A stretch of DNA of 52,049 nucleotides from JADJNW01 sp964517145 (GCA_964517145.1 CAZFBN010000021.1:1-52049); one strand, 5' to 3'; counted from the stretch's first letter, positions 42,132 to 49,946 are shown. Notes: generated from the sequence alone by a model not told the origin. Numbers and translations are program-made.

Positions 42132-44423
42132 TCATTCTATAAGTTCCTCTTTTGGAACATCCGCCATTTCAACTACATAACCCCAAACCCTCGCATTATT
42201 TCGTCTGCGCTGTTCGCGTTCAAACCCTGCCTTTTTAAGTGCTTCGCCTAACTTTTTTTGGGATAGTTTCAAACCTGACATTTCATTCAGGGAGGAAAGC
42301 ACTTGTGCAGCAGTCTTGAATTCGCCCTTACCGGGTGGATTCAAATAAGTTGCTACGGCTTCAAATTCTTGGCTTTGTACTTCAAAGCGTGTATTGTGTT
42401 CGGCTAACTCGTTTTGTTCTTCTTTGGTAAGCCAATATTGAAAGCCCGATTTGTATTGGTGGTATGCTTGCGCCCAGACTGCATTAATATCTATTTTTTG
42501 TGCTGCATCAATATCAATGGCTGTTGCTTCAAAAGGCAAAAAGCGACGGTTTCCAGTCGGGTCGTGCAAAAACGTTTCTTCATTGGAGGATGCGATGAAC
42601 GAACATATTTTTGGCATTTCCTCTGAATAACGGGCGTAAGGGCGGCGGATTTTTACAGTGTTCTTGGTCAACAATCCCTTGAATTCATTGATTTTACGGA
42701 AAGTTATTCCGGCGAAATAGTCATCTAAATTGAAGATAAAATTGGACGTGGTAGCCGACATACTGTCTTTGTCGTCAGGGTCTAACCCACCCTCGATGTA
42801 ATATGGGGACAGTTGCGACGGGCATAACAAACGAATCCATGTTGACTTGAACACGCCTTGCTTTCCAGACAGTATAAAGCACAATTGATTGGCGCAACGG
42901 TCTTTGATAAAAACATTGGCAACCGCACCGACCAACCACTTTTCAAAATATTTTCTAAAAACTTCATCACCAGCAATTGGCGTAACAGTTTTGCATAATT
43001 CGCTAATATAGTCTCGATTTTCAGGGCTTGGCAACTTCAAAAAATATTCCTCAATCGGATTGACTGCGGGGCAAAAATCACTTTCCAGTAATTCAGCGAT
43101 GCGGGTCTTACTTGCGTAAGCGATGCCCCGTTGTTTCAATTTGCGAACAATGGAATTTAATGTAAAATCGTCTATGCGAGACCAATTTTCGCCTTGCTCA
43201 ATTTCAGTAGTGCAAGTGACCGTATTGTATCTAAATTTCCAGCTTCGGTTAAGTTCTTTTTCAACTTGCGCCAATTTCAAATCATTGTTTTTCTGTTTGC
43301 CTTGCGCCGCCGTACCGCTTGCCTGTGGAGGGTTTGCTTTGGCGGGTGTATCATTGGCAGCCGTTGGCGTGGCTTGCTTCCCGTCCTTTGTTTGACCATT
43401 CACAAGCGTTTTATACTTCGCAATTTGAGCGGGTTCAAACTCGCCAAACTTCTTGGAATCATACGCCGACTTCACGGTTTTCTTTATCTCTGCCTGGTCA
43501 AAATCGCTTTGCTCATACGCGGCGCATTCCATCAAAGCCGTGTCCATCGGTACACCATGACGGCACATTTCGGAGGCAAAAGCATAGACAAAATTATTAC
43601 GACCCGTTCCAATATTTTGCCGATGCACTTTGTCCAAAGCTACTTTGACGCGGTCATCTTCACTAATGGCGAGTTGAATAAATGGCTGTTTTGGTTGCTT
43701 TGGATGTGTGGGGGGTTGTGGTCTTTGAAGGTCTTTTAAAACGTAAACGTGAGAATCTAAATTTAGGTAAAAAAGGTCACTGGGAACGTGCGAATAAAAC
43801 CAAATTCGAGCAATGTTATTGGTACTGGTATCAATGATTTCGGTTTGCTCAATAATTGCGTCAATTTCCGCTTTCGCTTTGCCCTGTTCCTTCAAAGTGG
43901 CTCGAAGCGACTTGTCAGTAGGAATATTCAAAAACTCGCTTAAATGAGCGCAAAACGCTTCGTAGTAAGCTTTATGCGTTTCGGGCTTGCTATCACACCA
44001 AACCATGACCCGCACTCCTAAGCCGCTTACCGATGGAAAAGCAGCAAAGACGAAAGGATTCTTTTGAAGCATCCGAATGTTTTCACTCACACAAAAAGCA
44101 TCAATCGAGTGGTCAATATCAAAGACCACCAACCCCGTATATTCCTCACACGCGGCATCTTCTTTTTTCGGGAATTTTCCTGGAATAAACGCCGGACAAT
44201 CGCGTTCTTTGATACGCTTATAATCTTGAGAGCTTGCCAGTTTTGCGGCTTGCAAATGGGTCGCTAAGGGCTTCAATGTTTCGCCTTTCATCCAATCAAA
44301 AATATCGCCAATAGTGGCATATCCTTGTAAGGTTTTTCCAATGCCTTTGTATTGTGATACTGGACTTTTTAACCTATCTTTGCCCTGTAAAGAAACTGTT
44401 GGGCTGTTCGTGGCTTTTGTCAT
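42132..44423 (-). CDS. Replication protein: BT4734-like domain fused to VirE/VapE helicase
   Basis: This 763-residue protein is probably the initiator and helicase of the element. The N-terminal VirE_N/BT4734-like domain (about 20-165) has VVFDIDH (Asp102, Asp104) and FPSVSGLGVRVMVW. A primase-C-terminal-like helical region follows (about 255-325, GTGRNNFVYAFASEMCRHGV). The C-terminal half (about 440-680) is a VirE/VapE-type P-loop helicase with Walker A GKQGVFKST (520-528), Walker B FIFNLDD (562-568), sensor Asn in ASSNEE and an arginine finger in GNRRF. A winged-helix-like end (about 695-763) closes it. The iteron array follows the stop. An HTH gene precedes it by 6 bp. Confidence 0.85.
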   Translation of the reverse strand: MTKATNSPTVSLQGKDRLKSPVSQYKGIGKTLQGYATIGDIFDWMKGETLKPLATHLQAAKLASSQDYKRIKERDCPAFIPGKFPKKEDAACEEYTGLVVFDIDHSIDAFCVSENIRMLQKNPFVFAAFPSVSGLGVRVMVWCDSKPETHKAYYEAFCAHLSEFLNIPTDKSLRATLKEQGKAKAEIDAIIEQTEIIDTSTNNIARIWFYSHVPSDLFYLNLDSHVYVLKDLQRPQPPTHPKQPKQPFIQLAISEDDRVKVALDKVHRQNIGTGRNNFVYAFASEMCRHGVPMDTALMECAAYEQSDFDQAEIKKTVKSAYDSKKFGEFEPAQIAKYKTLVNGQTKDGKQATPTAANDTPAKANPPQASGTAAQGKQKNNDLKLAQVEKELNRSWKFRYNTVTCTTEIEQGENWSRIDDFTLNSIVRKLKQRGIAYASKTRIAELLESDFCPAVNPIEEYFLKLPSPENRDYISELCKTVTPIAGDEVFRKYFEKWLVGAVANVFIKDRCANQLCFILSGKQGVFKSTWIRLLCPSQLSPYYIEGGLDPDDKDSMSATTSNFIFNLDDYFAGITFRKINEFKGLLTKNTVKIRRPYARYSEEMPKICSFIASSNEETFLHDPTGNRRFLPFEATAIDIDAAQKIDINAVWAQAYHQYKSGFQYWLTKEEQNELAEHNTRFEVQSQEFEAVATYLNPPGKGEFKTAAQVLSSLNEMSGLKLSQKKLGEALKKAGFEREQRRRNNARVWGYVVEMADVPKEELIE

Positions 44424-44429
44424 GGCAGC

Positions 44430-44783
44430 CTATTTTTTTATGATTAATGAATGTTTTCTATCTAATCTTTCCCGTGCGGCATCCGCGCTCCAGGATGTTC
44501 CGGTCGTCAATTCTAAAACTTCGGCTCGTTTGAATCTCACAGTTTTTCCAATGTAGTTTCGGCTTAATTTCCCCGACCGTGCATAATTGTCAATCGTGGA
44601 AGTCGAGCAAGCCAATAATTTTGCAGCTTGCTTTTTGGTCAAAAATTCGGCATGGTCGGCGGTATTGTCGGTTTGCTGCGTAGGCTGTGGTTTGTGAAAC
44701 TTTAATCCTGTTGCGACCGCTTCGGCTATCAAATTGTGTAGGTCATCAACCGGAATAGAAACCAAAATTATTTTGTCTGTCAT
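44430..44783 (-). CDS. Excisionase-like helix-turn-helix protein
   Basis: This 117-residue protein ends with a MerR/excisionase-type DNA-binding fold: FLTKKQAAKLLACSTSTIDNYARSGKLSRNYIGKTVRFKRAEVLEL. The N-terminal half (LVSIPVDDLHNLIAEAV) is a pattern often seen in small Bacteroidota HTH proteins next to Rep genes. It could act as a directionality factor for the integrase or as a regulator of the replication gene 6 bp downstream. An in-frame ATG at 44840 would add 19 unconserved-looking residues; 44783 (MTDKIILVSIP) is preferred. Confidence 0.8.
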   Translation of the reverse strand: MTDKIILVSIPVDDLHNLIAEAVATGLKFHKPQPTQQTDNTADHAEFLTKKQAAKLLACSTSTIDNYARSGKLSRNYIGKTVRFKRAEVLELTTGTSWSADAARERLDRKHSLIIKK

Positions 44784-44865
44784 TTTTAATAATTTTTGTT
44801 GCCCCAAAGGTGAGTGCATTTTGATTTCCATTTTTTCCAAGATTTCCTAAAGGAAAATTTGGAAA

Positions 44866-45603
44866 TTATTTGATGCTTAGGAGGCTTATGAATTGCTCAT
44901 AATCTTTCTGTTGGCTGTCTATTCTTGGACTTCGCAAGGTTCTGTCTATTCTTGGATTTCGCAAGGTTCTTCCCGTTATGGACATTCCAAATGTAGCAGT
45001 AAATAGGGTGGCAAATATTTCCTCATTATTCGTCTTTAAAAGAGACTTTTTCACTAAGGCATCAAAAAATGGTTTTATGGCTGACTTTTTGCCTATGTAC
45101 TTTTCGGCATCACTTAGTAATTCACGACTTTTGAGGGCATTTATAGCTCTTTGATAGCCTTCTGTATCGGAAAATAAGTCGGCGAACGTTGAGGGTCGAG
45201 GTTTTTCAACGTTGGGTTTGGCAGGGTTTTCCGATTGCAATTCAGACAGCAGCGCATCAATATAGGCAAGGCACTTTCTTGCTTTCATGCGGTCAGCAAG
45301 TACATTTTTCCAATGCTCCGGCGTAGTACCTGGCAGGGGTTGAAGTCCATCCGCTAAATCCTTGAAAAACGCAGTGTACCAGCCTATTAAATCTTCCCGC
45401 TTTCCATCGTAGTATGGTTTTTTATGCTTCAAAAGAAAGTCAGATATTAATTTATATCGTTCCTCAAGTATTGCCTTTACTTCGTCAGCATTTCTATGCT
45501 TTAGCTTTTCCGCTAAATATCCATTTTTCCATTCCTGAAAATTAGTTTCCGCCTTTGCTTCGGCGTGTTCTATCAATTCGATTGCTTTTTCTTTATAGTC
45601 CAT
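44866..45603 (-). CDS. Helical protein of unknown function
   Basis: This 245-residue protein is largely helical, with a charged N-terminus (EKAIELIEHAEAKAETNFQEWKNG) and a Trp/Tyr-rich middle (KKPYYDGKREDLIGWYTAFFKDLADGL). Near the C-terminus FATLFTATFGMSITGRTLRNP is followed by a 9-residue tandem duplication, RTLRNPRID/RTLRSPRID. I do not recognise a family and see no catalytic motif. It lies 26 bp upstream of the HTH gene's longer open frame and could be its partner in controlling replication (inference). The second copy of a 50-bp element repeat lies just upstream. Confidence 0.6.
   Translation of the reverse strand: MDYKEKAIELIEHAEAKAETNFQEWKNGYLAEKLKHRNADEVKAILEERYKLISDFLLKHKKPYYDGKREDLIGWYTAFFKDLADGLQPLPGTTPEHWKNVLADRMKARKCLAYIDALLSELQSENPAKPNVEKPRPSTFADLFSDTEGYQRAINALKSRELLSDAEKYIGKKSAIKPFFDALVKKSLLKTNNEEIFATLFTATFGMSITGRTLRNPRIDRTLRSPRIDSQQKDYEQFISLLSIK
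44917..44970. repeat. Two tandem 27-bp copies in the C-terminus of the 245-residue gene
   Basis: Bases 44917-44943 and 44944-44970 differ at one position and code for RTLRSPRID and RTLRNPRID. The rest of the gene is not repetitive, so this looks like a recent in-frame duplication. Confidence 0.85.
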
Positions 45604-45614
45604 TTTTTTTGAAA

Positions 45615-45687
45615 TTTACACTACCTTTTAACCCTAAAAATTGCAACTTTTGATTAAAAAAATTCGGCGTATTTTTACAAGCGGAGG
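45615..45687. repeat. Second copy of the element-internal direct repeat
   Basis: Same block as 40883-40933 but with about 20 extra bases after CCCTAAAAA. The plus-strand continuation (VVVRVRANIIDPHYA, then a stop) resembles MVVRNIENIFD of the first copy. Bases 45688-45863 are otherwise gene-free and include a GC-richer patch around 45690-45790 in which I see no clear hairpin. Confidence 0.7.
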
Positions 45688-45863
45688 GGCCGGTGGTCGT
45701 CAGGGTACGGGCAAACATTATAGACCCCCACTATGCTTAATTTTGCGCTCACATACGCGAGGGAGGAACGGCGATGTTGGCAGATTTAAACCGCACTATT
45801 GACCCCTCTATCCCCTATCTATTTGATTTATTATTATATTTTGATTTTCCATGATTTTTTTAT

Positions 45864-46094
45864 TTAGTTGTTATAATAGAGATTTTCGGAGTTGAATAAC
45901 TCTACATCGTCACCTTCCAAGACAGCGATAACCCCAAAGTCCATGTCGTTATCCAATTCAATTGCATCCGAAGTATCAAAGCGACCGACAAACCTTGTTT
46001 CCATGTACTGATTTGCATAGCAACAAGCCATGAAAGCGTTTGGAGCTTTGATGATAATTGCAATCGTCAAGTTTTTGAATAAATACCTTTTCAT
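45864..46094 (-). CDS. Small hypothetical protein coupled to the membrane protein
   Basis: This 76-residue protein has a hydrophobic first part (LFKNLTIAIIIKAPNAFMACCYANQY) and an acidic second part (DTSDAIELDNDMDFGVIAVLEGDDVELFN). Its ATG at 46094 overlaps the TGA of the 604-residue gene (ATGA), so the two are translationally coupled. No family is recognised. Confidence 0.55.
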   Translation of the reverse strand: MKRYLFKNLTIAIIIKAPNAFMACCYANQYMETRFVGRFDTSDAIELDNDMDFGVIAVLEGDDVELFNSENLYYNN

Positions 46095-47905
46095 TTCACG
46101 CCTCTTTTTGTTTTCCGCTTTCTCTTATCCGGTTTTGTAAACTTTCGCCCTGTCCTACCTTCCCAGGCAGCTATGCGGCAATCATCGGAGCAGTATTTTG
46201 CATTCCAGTGCTTGTATTCAAATTCATTATGGCAATGCTCACAACCTCGCGTCTTACGTTCACCGTTTATACGTTCACCGTTATAACGGTCACTGTTGGC
46301 AGGGTAAGAATCTTTCACTTGATGTGCTTGAAAACCTCGAATGACAACCCGCTTTGGATTAGATAAAATTGTCGTTGTATCGCCGTTCGGTTGCACTAAA
46401 TTAGCTGCTAAATTATTCGAGAATCCGTTGTCCTGGAATAAGCTTTGCGCGTCCATATCTTCCATTAAATCATTCCAAAATTCGTCATCTGGACTGGCAA
46501 CGCTCTCCACATCTTCGGGCTGTTGACCTGTCATTGCTATAACCTTTTCACGCCAAAATTTGACTTGCTTTTGCACCTTCGGGTCTGACTGATCTTGAGT
46601 TATCCAATACTCATAATTTTCCAGGCATTTAGCTACTGTGATACCGGTTGCGAACTTTTGAAAATTGCGATAATCGCGGTCGTCAATCGCTACTGATTGT
46701 TTTGAGGATGGGGTGGTTTTTGACTGCGGATTGCCTTGCGCCTGCTGCTTACCGACAACCCGCTTTTGCTGCTGATCGAACTCAAATAGAGTAGGGAGTT
46801 CGCTTGGCTCAGGCACTTCTTTTGTCTTGGCGGCCCAGGTGCGAATTTTGGTTCTAAAGTAGGTTTGCCACTTATGGGAAAACGTTGTGTACCATTCGCC
46901 GATAATGGATTGGTCAAAATGATATGTACCAATGACCGCCTTTTCCTCAATGTCAGAACCCTTTTTGATTAGCTCAAGCATGGTTACTGCAATCGCAAAA
47001 AAGACGTGGCAAATGATTGTAAACCAAGCCAAATAACCGCCGTACTTTTCACCCTTTTTGGTGAGTGAAGCAATACCACCTTGTGCATCTGTTTTTACTT
47101 CAGCAGTGGAATTTTCACGCTTTGTGAGTAAGGTAGCCAGGGCCGCCGATTTCTCACTTTGGAGTGTGGCAACTTTGGAAGCTGTTTCCGCTTCAATTGC
47201 TGCCATTTCTTCCTTCAGCTTTGATTTTTGAGAAAGGAAACTTTGATCGGTTGCCTTTTCCCGTTTTTCGATACTGCGTAATTGCTCCTTTTTCGCGCTC
47301 ACGGCTGCACTCCCTGCATCCTGCAAAGCGATTATTTGCCCGTCATAGGATTGCGCCGTTTGGGTACTATCCGCCGTAAATCGCTTTAAAATGGCTTGCT
47401 TTTCACTGGCAAGATTTTGTTCGATCTTCGTTTTGCTTTTCCCGTTGGCAAAGGCTTCATGCACCGCGTCTTTACTGCCTTGAAAGGAAGTGAATAACGA
47501 AACTCCGAAAAGTCCAATAGTGAACAGCCAAATGAAAATGGATAGGGGCAAATCCAAGCCCGACCAACGCTTGTAAAGAATCGTGCGAACGCTGTAAGGC
47601 GCAAATTTTCTCATACCGATCTCGACAACCGCCGTCAAAATCGCAGCACCGATGCCAGCAATCAAATAAGCTTGGTTAGGTGCGATCTCTGCAATTTTTG
47701 GCAATAGGAGCGTGAAGAAAACGCCGTATTCGGTAAGTCCCGAAATGATTTGCGCTAAATAGGAAAGTTTGTTTAGCGACGGCCCGAGTGACGCATATCG
47801 GCTAAAAAAAGGTTCTTGTTTTGGAAGTTCATATAAAAGTCGCATTTTTGCTTCTAAATTTTGGTTACAAAATTCACGGGGTGGTACATCTTGGTAGGCG
47901 TTCAC
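46091..47905 (-). CDS. Multi-pass membrane protein with coiled coil and C-terminal zinc finger
   Basis: This 604-residue protein has three N-terminal membrane segments (about 50-70, 80-97, 119-140), a long Lys/Glu/Ala-rich coiled coil (about 155-285), a fourth membrane segment (about 290-312) and a large soluble C-terminal region. That region ends in a treble-clef-like finger CEHCHNEFEYKHWNAKYCSDDC next to a Lys/Arg-rich tail. The two ends suggest a membrane-tethered protein that contacts DNA or RNA in the cytoplasm (inference). Translation may start at GTG 47905, or at ATG 47845 (MRLLYELPKQEP), which is equally plausible. I know no characterised family with this domain order. Confidence 0.7.
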   Translation of the reverse strand: MNAYQDVPPREFCNQNLEAKMRLLYELPKQEPFFSRYASLGPSLNKLSYLAQIISGLTEYGVFFTLLLPKIAEIAPNQAYLIAGIGAAILTAVVEIGMRKFAPYSVRTILYKRWSGLDLPLSIFIWLFTIGLFGVSLFTSFQGSKDAVHEAFANGKSKTKIEQNLASEKQAILKRFTADSTQTAQSYDGQIIALQDAGSAAVSAKKEQLRSIEKREKATDQSFLSQKSKLKEEMAAIEAETASKVATLQSEKSAALATLLTKRENSTAEVKTDAQGGIASLTKKGEKYGGYLAWFTIICHVFFAIAVTMLELIKKGSDIEEKAVIGTYHFDQSIIGEWYTTFSHKWQTYFRTKIRTWAAKTKEVPEPSELPTLFEFDQQQKRVVGKQQAQGNPQSKTTPSSKQSVAIDDRDYRNFQKFATGITVAKCLENYEYWITQDQSDPKVQKQVKFWREKVIAMTGQQPEDVESVASPDDEFWNDLMEDMDAQSLFQDNGFSNNLAANLVQPNGDTTTILSNPKRVVIRGFQAHQVKDSYPANSDRYNGERINGERKTRGCEHCHNEFEYKHWNAKYCSDDCRIAAWEGRTGRKFTKPDKRKRKTKRGVK

Positions 47906-47977
47906 CCCGTGTTTCGTTTTCAGTCTTTGCGGTTCGTCAAATCATCTGTATAGTGTGTGTATGTGAAAACCTCTACG

Positions 47978-48055
47978 TTAATCAAGCATCAATTTTTCAT
48001 TCATTTTTTGCCTTTCCCGCTTCCGCGCCGAGCGGATCAGTCGCCACATTTTCAT
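47978..48055 (-). CDS. Possible 25-residue basic peptide
   Basis: An ATG-started ORF of 25 codons encodes MKMWRLIRSARKRERQKM followed by NEKLMLD. It lies 31 bp downstream of the DUF1874-like gene and upstream of the membrane-protein gene on the same strand. Seven of its 25 residues are Arg or Lys in one block. It is short enough to occur by chance. Confidence 0.25.
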   Translation of the reverse strand: MKMWRLIRSARKRERQKMNEKLMLD

Positions 48056-48086
48056 TTTTCAAACAAAAAGTAATGCTATTTTAACC

Positions 48087-48404
48087 TTAATCATACCAGG
48101 CGTGATAATATTCAAAGTCACTTTCTCGCACGTCTTTTCCTTTTTCATCCGGTCGGTACTTCAATTTCATTATCAACATTTCGTCACCGCTATTTAAGCG
48201 GGTCACATCGCGGCTCAAGGGTATGGGTACGCCTGACATTTCAGCTATCAGCTTCGCATTTTGGAAGTAACCAACGCTGCTTACAAGCCGATTTGCACGG
48301 TGTGCGATGCGTACCAAGTCGGCAAATTCGTCGGGGTAAATCTTGCGCATTCGGTAGCGTCCCTCGACGGGCATCATGGCGGAGTTGAGTAAATGCGTTT
48401 TCAT
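48087..48404 (-). CDS. DUF1874 / AcrIII-1-like protein (candidate anti-CRISPR ring nuclease)
   Basis: This 105-residue protein has the DUF1874 (STIV B116-like) outline: HLLNSAMMP at the start, YRMRKIYPDEF, then SSVGYFQNAKLIAEMSGVPIPLSR and GDEMLIMKLKYR. The family includes AcrIII-1, a viral ring nuclease that destroys cyclic tetra-adenylate and so blocks type III CRISPR signalling, and Crn2. The conserved catalytic His in the family motif (SAIGHxxTA) is Tyr46 here, while an Arg (84) and a nearby Glu (87), matching the active-site R/E of SIRV1 gp29, are kept. It is 6 bp downstream of the integrase, so likely an early accessory gene. Activity is inferred only. Confidence 0.65.
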   Translation of the reverse strand: MKTHLLNSAMMPVEGRYRMRKIYPDEFADLVRIAHRANRLVSSVGYFQNAKLIAEMSGVPIPLSRDVTRLNSGDEMLIMKLKYRPDEKGKDVRESDFEYYHAWYD

Positions 48405-48410
48405 AGGTCA

Positions 48411-49739
48411 TTAATTAGTCTTTTCGATTCGTTTTACCTTGCTTCGATGTGCTTCCAGTGCAATAGCTGCCTTCTTTCCAAAAGTCTCTGCCAGTTCATC
48501 GGCTTCCAAGTCGGCATATTCAAATAGTTGCTTTTCGGTAGCGTGTCCGGTTATCTGTCTAATCAGGGTAGGGGAAATTTCCAATTGTAAGAAATTTGAT
48601 ACAAACGAACGCCGCGCCGCGTGGCTGCTTACTGCTTGCCATTTCCCTATGGTTTCATCTTTGGTTTGTCCACCTTGTGAGTAAATGCGCATGAACATAG
48701 CGTTGCCTAATGCCAGTTGGCACACTTCTTTGATGTACTCGTTGAATTTTTGGCTGCTTATGGTAGGCAAATGATAGCTGTATTTTTCCAGCACTTGTTT
48801 TAATTCAGGCAGCAAAGGAATAGGGGTGTACTTTCGCGTTTTTTCTGCCAAAACTCGAATCATTTCATAACCTTCCGAAGTGGTGAAAATTTGGTCTTTG
48901 GTAATCTTATGCCAATCGGAAAAACGCAAACCGGAAAAACTTCCAACTATAAACAAGTCGCGCACTTTCTCCAATCGCTCGTTATTGGACAAGTCTAATG
49001 ATAGGAGTGCGTCCAGTTCCTCCAATGATAGCCGCACTTTGTTTTTGGTCTTTACCCGCTTTACGCTAAAACCTTTTTCGGCATAGACTTCGTTTTGGTG
49101 GTATTTTAGTTTGCGACTTTCTTCCATAAACAGTTTGACCACGCTTACAATTTTGGAAGCATTATTAACCGCGTGGTTGCGGGGTGGGGCATATAGCCAA
49201 TTCATAAAATCATTGCGGAACTTCCAATCAATGGTTTCATACGTCAACTCCAAGCCTCGTTCACGGGCATAATCTCTTATATGGTTAAAGACGGTGAGAT
49301 ACTTTTTCCAAGTACCACGCTTGGCATCCGGTTTGTTCTGTTGCTCACTAATGAATTGCTCAATGAATTGGAAAAAGGAAGGAATGTGGCTTTTATCATC
49401 TTCGGGGCGCACCTTGTCCCCGATCCGGTAGGCAATTTCCAGTTTATAGTCATCGGGGGAAATGTTACCTAAGCCACTGTCTTTGTATATCTGGATAGTG
49501 TGGTTTTCCAGTTCATTCAATTTGGCGTTTAGGTCAACGTATTCAGGATGGTTTCTTGTAAACTTTGCCCGTTGCGCTTTGCCGTCCCAATATTTAGGGT
49601 CAACATATTCGGAGGTGAAATATTTGAGGCGTATCGGCTCGCCTTTGTACTTGTATCGGTAAAACAGAACGATATAACCTCTACCTGCTTTTATGTCTAA
49701 ATTAAAATGCGGCTTTGGTACTCCGGTAATGCGTGGCAT
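48411..49739 (-). CDS. Tyrosine recombinase / integrase
   Basis: This 442-residue integrase would catalyse integration at the tRNA-Met 3' end and excision. The N-terminal beta-rich arm-binding domain (about 10-105), a SAM-like core-binding domain (about 118-225) and the catalytic domain (about 235-420) are in order. Catalytic residues are Arg272 (SGLRFSDW), Lys300 or Lys303, His373 and Arg376 (HAARRSF), His399 (TGHATEKQ) and Tyr408 (FEYADL). It reads away from attR, 186 bp inside the element, and has an exact Bacteroidota promoter. It begins the minus-strand gene run of the element. Confidence 0.95.
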   Translation of the reverse strand: MPRITGVPKPHFNLDIKAGRGYIVLFYRYKYKGEPIRLKYFTSEYVDPKYWDGKAQRAKFTRNHPEYVDLNAKLNELENHTIQIYKDSGLGNISPDDYKLEIAYRIGDKVRPEDDKSHIPSFFQFIEQFISEQQNKPDAKRGTWKKYLTVFNHIRDYARERGLELTYETIDWKFRNDFMNWLYAPPRNHAVNNASKIVSVVKLFMEESRKLKYHQNEVYAEKGFSVKRVKTKNKVRLSLEELDALLSLDLSNNERLEKVRDLFIVGSFSGLRFSDWHKITKDQIFTTSEGYEMIRVLAEKTRKYTPIPLLPELKQVLEKYSYHLPTISSQKFNEYIKEVCQLALGNAMFMRIYSQGGQTKDETIGKWQAVSSHAARRSFVSNFLQLEISPTLIRQITGHATEKQLFEYADLEADELAETFGKKAAIALEAHRSKVKRIEKTN

Positions 49740-49773
49740 AGGCTTATTATTTGGTCTGAAATTAAAATTTCAC

Positions 49774-49804
49774 CAAATATAAGACCTTTTAATATTCGGA
49801 ACAA
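49774..49804 (-). promoter_or_regulatory. Integrase promoter
   Basis: On the minus strand TTG (49802-49804), 20 bp and TATATTTG (49774-49781) match the host-type promoter exactly. It lies 35 bp upstream of the integrase start codon, so the element uses the host housekeeping sigma factor. In the gene-free stretch 49740-50280, attR and a terminator are the only other structures seen. Confidence 0.75.
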
Positions 49805-49924
49805 GTTTCGGTCTTTTTTTATTAATAATAATTGCTTTTTTATGGCAATTAATGAGAGTGTATCTTTGTAAATCCCTTTATTTATTGAGTTTTAAGTTAT
49901 GATGGATTGCGACCGAAAGTTAAG

Positions 49925-49946
49925 GTTCAAGTTTCCCCCGCGCTAC
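49925..49946 (+). repeat. attR: partial copy of the tRNA-Met 3' end
   Basis: This 22-bp sequence matches 39849-39870 with two mismatches, including the exact 13-bp core TCCCCCGCGCTAC (49934-49946). It lies 186 bp upstream of the integrase start. Sequence to its right is chromosomal. It marks the right boundary of the element. Confidence 0.85.

Larger units (their letters stand above)
39871..49946. mobile_element. 10.08-kb integrated genetic element in tRNA-Met
   Basis: The segment is bounded by tRNA-derived direct repeats and carries a tyrosine recombinase just inside its right end. Its convincing genes are all on the minus strand, in contrast to the mixed core. Contents: integrase, DUF1874/AcrIII-1-like protein, membrane/coiled-coil/zinc-finger protein, unknown genes, an HTH protein, a primase-helicase replication protein, an iteron-like array, a broken nuclease gene and two small unknown genes. 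I see no structural phage, terminase, relaxase or conjugation genes. It may be a phage satellite or a mobilisable element depending on a helper. Confidence 0.85.

Noticed and set aside
45690..45790. The GC-richer patch as an oriT
   Set aside because: There is no nearby relaxase gene, no clear inverted repeat, and I cannot match a known nick site. It is left as undescribed intergenic sequence.
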